A stretch of 10,835 nucleotides of DNA from CAZEQD01 sp964514305 (GTDB taxonomy: Bacteria; Acidobacteriota; Aminicenantia; Aminicenantales; Aminicenantaceae): positions 1-10,835 of the forward strand of contig CAZEQD010000066.1 of the NCBI GenBank assembly GCA_964514305.1. The letters run 5' to 3'. Positions 1 through 6,360 of the stretch are shown here, in pieces; within the stretch, counting starts at the first letter, position 1, and every line of letters begins with the position of its first letter. Both the position numbers and the translations under genes were made by a program. Below the pieces are notes generated by a model that was not told where the DNA came from, searched no databases, and worked only from the letters and a program-made list of their open reading frames with translations.

Positions 1-67
1 AGTTAAGCTCTTCAGTGCCGATGGTACTGCTCCGGGCGCGGAGTGGGAGAGTAGGACGTTGCCGGGA
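1..67 (+). rRNA. rrf: 5S ribosomal RNA, 3' part only
   Basis: This is the 3' portion of a 5S rRNA gene; the 5' half lies outside the window. It matches the conserved bacterial 5S pattern in order: GCCGATGGTA (about 17-26), a helix arm CTCC...GGAG (about 30-43), GAGAGTAGG (47-55) and the 3' closing strand TTGCCGGG (59-66), which would pair with the missing 5' end. The 5S gene normally closes an rRNA operon, so 16S and 23S genes probably lie upstream. The exact 3' end is uncertain by one or two bases. A T-tract follows at once. Confidence 0.93.
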
Positions 68-80
68 TTTTTTTTTATTT
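68..80 (+). terminator. T-tract ending the rRNA operon
   Basis: Nine T, one A and three T follow the 5S 3' end directly. No separate hairpin lies between, so if this terminates transcription, the stem would have to come from the 5S RNA itself. The tract also contains the stop codon of the convergent gene (TAA, read at 77-75 on the other strand). The T-run is seen; its use as a terminator is inferred. Confidence 0.4.
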
Positions 81-998
81 CATTTGGAAAAGCTTTAAAG
101 CCAGGTTCTCAATGTATTCTTTGTTTTCAAGTTTTTCTCGCCAAAATTGAGGAATTGATTCTATCCCCAGATAGGCTCCTGAGATGGCTCCAGCCATAGC
201 TCCTAGGGTATCCCGGTCCCCTCCATTTAAAATAGCACAAAAAACACACTCTTGGAATGAGCGGTTATAGCGGAGAAAGGAATAGATAGCAAAAGGTAGT
301 GACTCATGAACAGCTACAGAGCGCCCAAGATGTTGGGCAGCCTTAGAGGGGGAAAGGTCAGTCTCAATTAATTTTTCAATCATTTTTAGTTTTTCTTTTA
401 ATTCTTGAGTTTGAGCAAAGTTAATTAAACTTTTTAGAAATGATGAGCAGGGAAGCGATTTTTCTGGAGATAAATTGACAGCCAGAGAAACTGCTTTAGC
501 TTGAACAGCTGCTCCATCCCTGCCCAGAGGATGAGCATGAGTGACCGAGGCTGAAAGGGAAGCCATTTGATAAAGATTTGATGAGCTGTAGAAAAAGAGA
601 CCTGCTGGGGCTACACGCATGGCCGCTCCATTGCCAAAAGAGCCTTGTCCACCAAAGAGAGTTTGGGCAGCTTCTGCATAAGTAAGGCCCGTTTGAGTGG
701 CCTTGGTAAAGACAATTGGAGGGCCGGGCCCATACCCCCGCCAGGGCTCCTTTTGAAAATTGTCTTTGAATGTTGTTCCCAGATTCTGGAGATCCAGGCC
801 GCCACTTTTTATAATTGATTCAGCTAAACCGATGGCCATAGCCGTGTCATCTGTGTAGCGAAGCTTTGGCAGCTTTTGCAGCTGAAAGATGAGAGATTGT
901 TTATGACGGTAGCGGAAGGCCAGCTCGCCGAGAGCATCCCCTAAAGCACTGCCAATCATACATCCCAAGAATTTTGACTTTAGATTTAAGGCGGCCAT
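75..998 (-). CDS. ADP-ribosylglycohydrolase family protein (DraG/ARH-like)
   Basis: A 307-residue protein of the ADP-ribosylglycohydrolase family, which removes ADP-ribose from proteins or small molecules using two magnesium ions; the substrate here cannot be told. The family landmarks occur in order: GSALGDALG (16-24), YTDDTAM (48-54), GNGAAMRVAP (122-131), THAHPLGRDGA (153-163) and NGGDRDTLGAMAG (258-270). The metal ligands expected from ARH3 and DraG are all present: Thr49, Asp50, Asp51, Asp261, Asp263 and Thr264. No signal peptide is seen, so it is probably cytoplasmic. The length is typical and the gene looks intact. The ATG at 998-996 is chosen because family members start shortly before the first GDALG motif; no good ribosome binding site precedes it. 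It stands alone, convergent with the 5S gene and divergent from the zinc-ribbon gene, with no NAD-consuming ADP-ribosyltransferase partner nearby. Confidence 0.93.
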   Translation of the reverse strand: MAALNLKSKFLGCMIGSALGDALGELAFRYRHKQSLIFQLQKLPKLRYTDDTAMAIGLAESIIKSGGLDLQNLGTTFKDNFQKEPWRGYGPGPPIVFTKATQTGLTYAEAAQTLFGGQGSFGNGAAMRVAPAGLFFYSSSNLYQMASLSASVTHAHPLGRDGAAVQAKAVSLAVNLSPEKSLPCSSFLKSLINFAQTQELKEKLKMIEKLIETDLSPSKAAQHLGRSVAVHESLPFAIYSFLRYNRSFQECVFCAILNGGDRDTLGAMAGAISGAYLGIESIPQFWREKLENKEYIENLALKLFQMK

Positions 999-1010
999 TT
1001 ATTTTTTAAT

Positions 1011-1054
1011 CTAGAATATATTATATTATATTTGTTTATTATTAGTTATTCTAG
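1011..1054. repeat. 8-bp inverted repeat around the TATAAT-rich stretch
   Basis: CTAGAATA (1011-1018) and TATTCTAG (1047-1054) are exact inverted copies separated by 28 bases. They flank the candidate -10 elements in the divergent intergenic region between the ADP-ribosylglycohydrolase and the zinc-ribbon gene. The arms could be half-sites for a dimeric regulator or a weak hairpin. No regulator gene is seen nearby. Confidence 0.35.
1020..1030 (-). promoter_or_regulatory. Possible -10 elements for the ADP-ribosylglycohydrolase gene
   Basis: On the - strand this AT-rich stretch carries two overlapping perfect TATAAT hexamers (1030-1025 and 1025-1020). Transcription from either would leave a leader of about 10-20 bases before the ATG at 998. 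No good TTGACA-like -35 sits 16-18 bases upstream. Such hexamers also arise by chance in AT-rich DNA, so this is weak evidence. Confidence 0.3.
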
Positions 1055-1154
1055 CTCTTAAGATGCTTCCTGGAAGACGAAATGATCAGATTAAATAGAA
1101 TTTAGGCTTTTGCAGCCCTAGGCATGGGATTTAGAATAAGGTGAATATTGAAGA

Positions 1155-1469
1155 ATGTTTTTCTTTATAGGTGGAATTCAGCCCAAGACAGTTATTATCA
1201 ATAAACAACCCCAGTTGTGTCCAGCCTGCGGACATAACCAGCTTTATCTAAAAAGAATAGATCATTATTTAAGCCTTTTTTTTATTCCGCTTTTTCCTGT
1301 TAGAAAGGGAAATCCTTTTTTTATGTGTGATTATTGTCAAGAAATATTTGACCAAAGTAGACGTAGTATAGATGACAATTATAGACAAGGATTGAAAAAG
1401 TGCCCTAATTGCGGGAGAATTTTTGCTTCAGATTTTTCTTTTTGCCCTTATTGCGGTCGGCCAATATAG
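1155..1469 (+). CDS. Small double zinc-ribbon protein of unknown function
   Basis: A 104-residue protein with eight cysteines in four CxxC pairs: Cys22/25 (CPAC), Cys58/61 (CDYC), Cys83/86 (CPNC) and Cys97/100 (CPYC). The simplest reading is two zinc-binding sites: 22/25 with 58/61, and 83/86 with 97/100. A hydrophobic, proline-bearing stretch (YLSLFFIPLFP, 38-48) lies between the first two pairs; it is too short and broken for a clear membrane helix. This layout resembles the poorly characterised zinc-ribbon proteins grouped near Pfam zinc_ribbon_15 (from memory). The second ribbon resembles the common CPxCG...CPYCG fold used in protein or nucleic-acid contact. AAGGTGA (1138-1144) is a fair ribosome binding site 10 bases before the ATG. 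No operon partner is obvious. No specific function can be assigned. Confidence 0.82.
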   Translation: MFFFIGGIQPKTVIINKQPQLCPACGHNQLYLKRIDHYLSLFFIPLFPVRKGNPFFMCDYCQEIFDQSRRSIDDNYRQGLKKCPNCGRIFASDFSFCPYCGRPI

Positions 1470-1606
1470 GTTGGCCAATTAAAAACGATCCGCTGGCGGC
1501 AGCCCGCAACATGATAAAACAGTCAGACGGGAAGAAAGGTCCTTCAGATGATTTGAAGGGATGCTGGTAATTGTAACCACAAAAAAATGTGTATATTATT
1601 ATGGCC

Positions 1607-1635
1607 TTTACTTATTAGAGTGCTTTATTTATTAT
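1607..1635 (+). promoter_or_regulatory. Candidate sigma-70-type promoter for hslVU
   Basis: TTTACT (1607-1612; 4 of 6 matches to TTGACA) and TATTAT (1630-1635; 5 of 6 matches to TATAAT) are separated by exactly 17 bases. A start near 1642 would leave a leader of about 16 bases before hslV. The surroundings are AT-rich, so a chance match is possible. If it is real, the 1470-1606 stretch lies upstream of the transcript. Confidence 0.38.
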
Positions 1636-1657
1636 TATAAGAGACGAAAGAAATAAA

Positions 1658-2185
1658 ATGGTACAATCAACAACTATTATCTGTGTCCGCCACAAAGGAA
1701 GGGTGGCCATAGCCGGCGATGGTCAGGTCACCTTGGGCCAGACTATTTTAAAACAGAAAGCAAGCAAAATTAGATCCCTCTATAAAGGTAAAGTTTTAGC
1801 CGGCTTTGCTGGAGCTACCTCAGATGCTTTTGCCCTTTTTTCCAGATTTGAACAGAAATTGGAGGAGTATAGGGGTAATCTCTCCCGGGCGGCTATTGAG
1901 CTAGCTAAAGACTGGCGCCTGGATAAAGCCCTGCGGCGGCTGGAAGCTCTGTTGATAGTAGCCAACAAGGACATCTCTTTTCTTATTTCTGGTACCGGAG
2001 ATGTTGTTGAACCTGATGATGGTATTATTGCTATCGGCTCAGGTGGCCCTTTTGCTTTGGCTGCAGCCAGGGCTTTGATCAGTCATACTCAGTTTTCGGC
2101 CAGAGAAATTGCTGAAGAAGCCCTGAAGATAAGCTCCGGTATATGCGTTTATACTAATAATCAAATTACCATCGAGGAATTGTAA
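1658..2185 (+). CDS. hslV: ATP-dependent protease, proteolytic subunit HslV
   Basis: A 175-residue proteasome-beta-like threonine peptidase. It forms a double hexamer ring capped by HslU and degrades unfolded cytoplasmic proteins. The sequence begins MVQSTTI; by alignment with E. coli HslV (MTTIV) the nucleophile is Thr5 after removal of a four-residue propeptide. With Thr5 as residue 1, the active-site Asp17 (AGDGQ) and Lys33 fall exactly where expected (Asp21 and Lys37 of the precursor). Other family marks are GFAGATSDAF (about 49-58), ELAKDW (81-86), AIGSGGPFALAAARAL (125-140) and the C-terminal YTNNQITIEEL. The length is normal. The Shine-Dalgarno sequence is weak (GAAAG, 1646-1650). hslU follows after two bases, as is usual for this pair. 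Confidence 0.97.
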   Translation: MVQSTTIICVRHKGRVAIAGDGQVTLGQTILKQKASKIRSLYKGKVLAGFAGATSDAFALFSRFEQKLEEYRGNLSRAAIELAKDWRLDKALRRLEALLIVANKDISFLISGTGDVVEPDDGIIAIGSGGPFALAAARALISHTQFSAREIAEEALKISSGICVYTNNQITIEEL

Positions 2186-2187
2186 AA

Positions 2188-3582
2188 ATGGCTATAGTTC
2201 TTCCCCAAAAATTAGAAAAGATTTCTTCCGAAGAAAGAGAAGCAGAGCTTACTCCTCAGGAGATAGTAGCTGAGCTGGATAAATATATAGTTGGCCAAAG
2301 AGCAGCTAAAAGGGCGGTGGCTATTGCTCTTCGCAATAGATATCGACGGCGAAAGCTTCCCCCAGAATTAGCCGATGAAATCGCTCCCAAGAATATACTG
2401 ATGATTGGTCCTACTGGGGTGGGTAAAACCGAGATCTCCCGCCGTTTGGCCCGCCTGACTTCTTCGCCCTTCCTTAAGATTGAGGCCTCCAAATTTACCG
2501 AAGTAGGTTATGTTGGTCGTGATGTGGAATCGATGATTAGAGATTTGGTCCGAATTTCGGTGGATATGGTTAAATCTGAAAAAATTGAAGAAGTAAGAGA
2601 AAAGGCAGAAAGAAATGTTGAGGAGAAAATATTGGATATTCTCCTTCCTCCTTTGAGAAGAAAGACAGATATGCCCCTCGAGCAGAATGAAAATCTGAAG
2701 TTTCAAGAAACAAGGGAAAAATTAAGAAACCAGCTCCGTCAGGGTCTCCTTGATGAAAGACTAATAGAGATAGAGATTAAAGAGAAGATGTCTTCTCCTT
2801 TCGAAATATTTTCCAGTAGCGGTGTCGAGGAAATTGGCATTCATATTCAGGAAATAATACCCGGTTTTTTGGGAGGAAAACCTAAACGGAGAAAAGTGAA
2901 AATAAAAGAAGCTAGGGAATATTTGCTGGAAGACGAACAGAAGAGATTAATTGATATGGATCAGGTAGCCCGCCTAGCTGTGGAGAGGGTTGAACATTCC
3001 GGGATTATCTTCCTGGATGAGGTGGATAAAATTGCCGGCCGTGAATCAGGTCGGGGCCCTGAGGTAAGTCGGGAAGGTGTCCAGAGAGACTTATTACCTA
3101 TTATCGAAGGCACGACTGTTAATACTCGCTATGGTCTGGTCAGAACAGATCATATCCTTTTTATCGGAGCTGGGGCTTTCCATGTATCTAAACCTTCTGA
3201 CCTTATTCCTGAACTCCAGGGGAGATTTCCCATCAGAGTTGAGCTAACTTCTTTGAATAAAGAAGATTTTATCAGAATCTTAACCGAGCCTGAAAATGCT
3301 CTTATCAAACAATACAAAGCTCTTTTAGAGACAGAAGGAATAGAAGTTAAATTTATTGAGGATGCCATTGAAGAAATAGCAGCTATTGCCGAAAGAGTCA
3401 ATGAGACTTCTGAAAATATTGGAGCTCGCCGGCTGCATACAGTTATGGAGAAAGTGATGGAGGAGATTTCATTTGAGGCTCCTAATATAAAAAAGAAGAA
3501 AATAAGAATCGATAGAACTTATGTTCAAGCCCAGCTCAAAGATATTGTTGAAGACGAAGATCTGAGCCGCTTCATTCTTTAA
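2188..3582 (+). CDS. hslU: ATP-dependent protease, ATPase/unfoldase subunit HslU
   Basis: A 464-residue AAA+ unfoldase of the Clp/HslU family; its hexamer uses ATP to unfold proteins and thread them into HslV. The motifs seen are: the N-terminal LTPQEIVAELDKYIVGQ segment (21-37), Walker A GPTGVGKT (74-81), pore loop GYVG (107-110), a charged intermediate domain (about 115-245), Walker B IIFLDEVD (273-280), GVQRDLLPIIEG (297-308), the arginine-finger region PELQGRFPIRVEL (341-353) and sensor-2 GARRLHTVME (412-421). The C-terminal tail DLSRFIL matches the HslU tail that docks into HslV and switches on the protease, so the pair should be functional. GAGGAAT (2174-2180), inside the end of hslV, serves as ribosome binding site. 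The stop overlaps the next start as TAATG. Confidence 0.98.
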   Translation: MAIVLPQKLEKISSEEREAELTPQEIVAELDKYIVGQRAAKRAVAIALRNRYRRRKLPPELADEIAPKNILMIGPTGVGKTEISRRLARLTSSPFLKIEASKFTEVGYVGRDVESMIRDLVRISVDMVKSEKIEEVREKAERNVEEKILDILLPPLRRKTDMPLEQNENLKFQETREKLRNQLRQGLLDERLIEIEIKEKMSSPFEIFSSSGVEEIGIHIQEIIPGFLGGKPKRRKVKIKEAREYLLEDEQKRLIDMDQVARLAVERVEHSGIIFLDEVDKIAGRESGRGPEVSREGVQRDLLPIIEGTTVNTRYGLVRTDHILFIGAGAFHVSKPSDLIPELQGRFPIRVELTSLNKEDFIRILTEPENALIKQYKALLETEGIEVKFIEDAIEEIAAIAERVNETSENIGARRLHTVMEKVMEEISFEAPNIKKKKIRIDRTYVQAQLKDIVEDEDLSRFIL

Positions 3583-4772
3583 TGAAGAAATTTTTCTCTT
3601 TTTTTATAATTTGTTCGCTTATTTTTCTCTCTATTTCCTGCGGCAAAAAAGGGTCTCTCCTGCCTCCTGTAATTAAGGTCCCTCAAAAAATAAAAACTTT
3701 TAGAGTTTATCAAAGAGGGAGAAAGATAATTTTAGAATGGGCGAACCCCGAAGCTTATACTGATGGAAGTCCTTTAACAAACATAAGGAAGGTAGAGATT
3801 TGGCTGGCTCAGATAAAGTTACATTTGGAAAAAGGGAGTAAGCAACCTAATCAATCAGAAGAAACATTAAAAACTAAAGTCGGGAAAAAAGAAAAATTAA
3901 GCTCTAATCAAAGCTCATCTAAGGAGAAAACGATATCATTAAAAGAGTTCGAAAGGCAGGCTGAATTAACAGCCAGTCTTTCTCAGGATAAATTAGCTGA
4001 ATATCTGATTGAAAGGAGAAAACAGCAACCTCAGTATAGATATGAATATCCTCTGACCGATCAAGATTTTCTTTCTAAAAGATATATTTTTGCTTTAAAA
4101 GTTGTAGATCAGAAGAAAAAAAGCTCAGATTATTCAGAATTTGTGCCCATTGAACCTAAAGCTCTGCCTTTGCCACCTCTAGATTTAAGGTCTAAAGTAT
4201 ATCAGGATAAGATTGAGATTTCCTGGACAGCGCCAGAAAAGAACATCGATCAGTCGACTGAGGTTGAAATTAAGGGGTACAATGTTTATCGCTATGAAAA
4301 AGGCCAGCAACCACAACGCCTTAACTCGAAGGCGATTGAAAGCAATAAATACGAAGATAAAGATTTCGTTTTCGGTAAGACCTATTATTATTTTGTCAGA
4401 GCTTCTGTTTCTACTACATCTTTAGCTGGAGAAAGCGCTGATTCTGAAGTTATAGAAGTTGTGGTCCAGGATAAGTTTCCACCCTCTTCGCCTTCTGGTT
4501 TGATGATCATGGCCGGGCCAGGTTATATTACTTTAAGCTGGGATGAAAATCAGGACAAAGATTTAGCGGGCTATAGAGTCTGGAGGAAAAAAGAGGGGGA
4601 GGATGAATTTATCTTATTGACACCAACCCCGATAACGGTTAACAATTTTACCGATAATAAAGTTGAAAAGAATAAACGATACTATTATGCTGTAACCACT
4701 CAAGATATTTTCGGCAATGAAAGCCAAAAGTCAGAGGTTATTTCTGAAATTTTAAAGGAAGGAGATCCATGA
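3582..4772 (+). CDS. Lipoprotein with LptM-like N-terminus and fibronectin type III domains
   Basis: A 396-residue predicted lipoprotein. Residues 1-19 form a signal peptide (MKK, then a Phe/Ile-rich core) followed by Cys20. The cleavage site LSISC is an imperfect lipobox, with Ser rather than Leu at -3. CGKKGSLLPP (20-29) closely resembles the CGxKGPLxxP start of LptM/YifL lipoproteins. After it come about three fibronectin type III-like beta-sandwiches: 34-190, 195-295 (KGYNVYR, TYYYFVRA) and 299-390 (AGYRVWRK, RYYYAVTTQD). The first is split by a highly charged, Ser/Lys/Glu/Gln-rich insert (about 83-150) that looks flexible or helical. Expected location is periplasmic, membrane-anchored; FN3 domains suggest binding of protein or polysaccharide, but no catalytic motif is seen. 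The start overlaps the hslU stop (TAATG) without its own ribosome binding site, so translation is probably coupled. Function unknown. Confidence 0.85.
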   Translation: MKKFFSFFIICSLIFLSISCGKKGSLLPPVIKVPQKIKTFRVYQRGRKIILEWANPEAYTDGSPLTNIRKVEIWLAQIKLHLEKGSKQPNQSEETLKTKVGKKEKLSSNQSSSKEKTISLKEFERQAELTASLSQDKLAEYLIERRKQQPQYRYEYPLTDQDFLSKRYIFALKVVDQKKKSSDYSEFVPIEPKALPLPPLDLRSKVYQDKIEISWTAPEKNIDQSTEVEIKGYNVYRYEKGQQPQRLNSKAIESNKYEDKDFVFGKTYYYFVRASVSTTSLAGESADSEVIEVVVQDKFPPSSPSGLMIMAGPGYITLSWDENQDKDLAGYRVWRKKEGEDEFILLTPTPITVNNFTDNKVEKNKRYYYAVTTQDIFGNESQKSEVISEILKEGDP

Positions 4773-5536
4773 GAATATATCACTTCAAGCATAAGGATAA
4801 GATTCTTTATGGGATTTTAAAAGAAGATATTCTTTATCCGCTGAAAGGTTCTATTTTTAGGAAGTTTAGACTTGGGGAAGAAGGCATCCCTTTAGGAGAA
4901 GTAATTCTTCTGCCCCCTGTTGCCCCTTCTAAGATTATTGCAGTCGGCGCTAATTATAGAAATCATGCCCGGGAGATGGGCCACAGAATTCCTGAGGAAC
5001 CTTTAATTTTTCTAAAACCACCCTCGGCAGTGGTTGGCCCCAATGATGTTATAATCTACCCACGGATGTCTAAAAGGGTAGATTACGAGGGAGAGTTAGC
5101 TTTTATTATTCGTAAGAAGGCTCATTTTCTGAATGAGGAAGAGGGAGTGGATGATTATATTCTGGGCTATACCTGCTTTAATGATGTCACGGCCAGGGAT
5201 CTTCAAGAAAAGGATGTTCAATTTACACGAGCTAAATCGTTTGATACCTTTGCGGCTGTAGGGCCGTGTATTACTACTGATGTGGATCCCTCCCAATTAA
5301 GACTTAAGACATTTGTAAATGGCAAATTAAGGCAGTCGGCCTCTACCCGGAATTTTATTTTTTCTGTGCCTTTCTTATTAAGATTTATTTCCCAAATAAT
5401 GACTTTATTCCCTGGCGACATTATAACCACCGGAACCCCGGCTGGGGTTGGGCCTCTTAAACCAGGAGATAGAGTTGATGTTCAGATCGAGGGAATTGGG
5501 ACTCTGTCCAATACAGTAATGAAGATAAAAAGATAA
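4769..5536 (+). CDS. Fumarylacetoacetate hydrolase (FAH) family protein
   Basis: A 255-residue cytoplasmic enzyme of the FAH superfamily, whose members hydrolyse acylpyruvates, decarboxylate oxaloacetate or isomerise 2-hydroxy-dienoates; the substrate cannot be fixed from sequence. A short N-terminal domain (1-50) precedes the catalytic fold. Key features: VGANYRNHAREMG (59-71), FLKPPSA (81-87), metal ligands Glu107 and Glu109 in DYEGELAF and Asp139 in CFNDVTARDLQ, Lys155 in RAKSFDTF, and GDIITTGTPAGVG (216-228). All expected active-site residues are present and the length is typical for bacterial acylpyruvase/HHDD-isomerase-like members. The ATG overlaps the lipoprotein stop (ATGA), with AAGGAGAT (4759-4766) just upstream. 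It is the last gene of the hslVU cluster, with no aromatic-degradation genes beside it, so a housekeeping or metabolite-repair role (acylpyruvase or oxaloacetate decarboxylase) is plausible. Confidence 0.93.
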   Translation: MRIYHFKHKDKILYGILKEDILYPLKGSIFRKFRLGEEGIPLGEVILLPPVAPSKIIAVGANYRNHAREMGHRIPEEPLIFLKPPSAVVGPNDVIIYPRMSKRVDYEGELAFIIRKKAHFLNEEEGVDDYILGYTCFNDVTARDLQEKDVQFTRAKSFDTFAAVGPCITTDVDPSQLRLKTFVNGKLRQSASTRNFIFSVPFLLRFISQIMTLFPGDIITTGTPAGVGPLKPGDRVDVQIEGIGTLSNTVMKIKR

Positions 5537-5686
5537 GAAAAATTAACAGGCAAGATTAGGTGGAATTAAATAGTGACAGGTTTTTTAACAAAGGCTTAAG
5601 GGGAGTTTACTTTAGTCTTTACTCAGGACGGGTTATTATTAAAAAATACAAAGATTTTTAGGAATAGAATTCTAGTTTAGGAAATT

Positions 5687-5691
5687 GGAGG
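5687..5691 (+). promoter_or_regulatory. Ribosome binding site fixing the transaldolase start
   Basis: GGAGG lies five bases before the ATG at 5697. An in-frame TTG at 5685 would overlap this site and add only MEVS ahead of the conserved MKIFLDTAN start, so 5697 is preferred. Confidence 0.8.
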
Positions 5692-5696
5692 TAAGT

Positions 5697-6344
5697 ATGA
5701 AAATTTTTTTAGACACGGCCAACTTGGACCAGATAAAGGAGGCTTCCAGTTGGGGAATTGTTGACGGAGTGACAACTAATCCCACCCTAATCTCTAAGGA
5801 AAATATGGAATTTGAGAGTTTAGTTAAAGAAATCTGTAAGATTGTTCAGGGTCCAGTTAGTGTGGAATGCGTTTCATCGAAAGCAGAGGCAATCGTCAAG
5901 GAAGCCAGAGAACATGCTAAATTAGCCGATAACGTAGTGATTAAGATCCCAATTTGTATTGAGGGACTTAAAGCTACCAAGATTTTAGCTGAAGAGGGGA
6001 TAAAAGTGAATACGACCCTTGTTTTCTCGCCCAACCAGGCCGTATTAGCGGCCAAGGCAGGCACGAGGTATGTAAGCCCCTTTATTGGCCGCTTGGATGA
6101 TATTTCCCACGTAGGAATGGATTTGGTCGAACAAATAATTGCTATTTATGATAATTATGGTTTTGAGACCGAAGTGATCGTAGCCAGCATTAGGCATCCC
6201 CTCCATGTGGTTGAAGCAGCTCTTATTGGAGCTGATATTGCTACTATCCCTTTTCCTGTTCTAGAGAAAATGGTCAAACATCCCTTAACTGATATCGGTA
6301 TGGACAGGTTTTTGAAAGATTGGGGAAAGGTTAAAAAGAGTTAA
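5697..6344 (+). CDS. tal: Small transaldolase (TalC/FSA-like)
   Basis: A 215-residue class I aldolase of the short transaldolase family, moving a dihydroxyacetone unit between sugar phosphates in the non-oxidative pentose phosphate pathway. The start at 5697 gives the canonical MKIFLDTANL. Motifs are GVTTNPTLI (24-32), SVECVS (55-60), VVIKIP with Schiff-base Lys83 (80-85), KVNTTLVFS (103-111), YVSPFIGRLDD (125-135), VASIRHP (162-168) and the C-terminal HPLTDIGMDRFLKDW. In E. coli fructose-6-phosphate aldolase, Gln59 and Tyr131 mark aldolase rather than transaldolase activity; here the matching residues appear to be Glu57 and Phe129, so I infer a true transaldolase. It sits 160 bases after the FAH gene and 16 bases before the carboxyltransferase. 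A weak promoter candidate (TTTAGT 5611, 17 bases, TATTAT 5634) lies upstream. Confidence 0.94.
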   Translation: MKIFLDTANLDQIKEASSWGIVDGVTTNPTLISKENMEFESLVKEICKIVQGPVSVECVSSKAEAIVKEAREHAKLADNVVIKIPICIEGLKATKILAEEGIKVNTTLVFSPNQAVLAAKAGTRYVSPFIGRLDDISHVGMDLVEQIIAIYDNYGFETEVIVASIRHPLHVVEAALIGADIATIPFPVLEKMVKHPLTDIGMDRFLKDWGKVKKS

Positions 6345-6360
6345 GGGGTAAAGGATTTAA

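Noticed and set aside
1459..1476. GGCCAA/TTGGCC hairpin at the end of the zinc-ribbon gene as a terminator
   Set aside because: The stem is only 6 bp, overlaps the stop codon and is followed by AATTAAAAA rather than a T-run.
1511..1570. Small ORF of 19 codons (MIKQSDGKK...) upstream of hslV
   Set aside because: It has no ribosome binding site and no recognisable motif, and is short enough to occur by chance.
5685..5696. TTG start extending the transaldolase by MEVS
   Set aside because: It overlaps the GGAGG ribosome binding site; the ATG at 5697 gives the conserved N-terminus.
5537..5696. Terminator or structured RNA between the FAH and transaldolase genes
   Set aside because: The TTTTTT run at 5581-5586 has no stem before it, and no other stable hairpin was found; only a weak promoter-like pair (TTTAGT-17-TATTAT) is seen.
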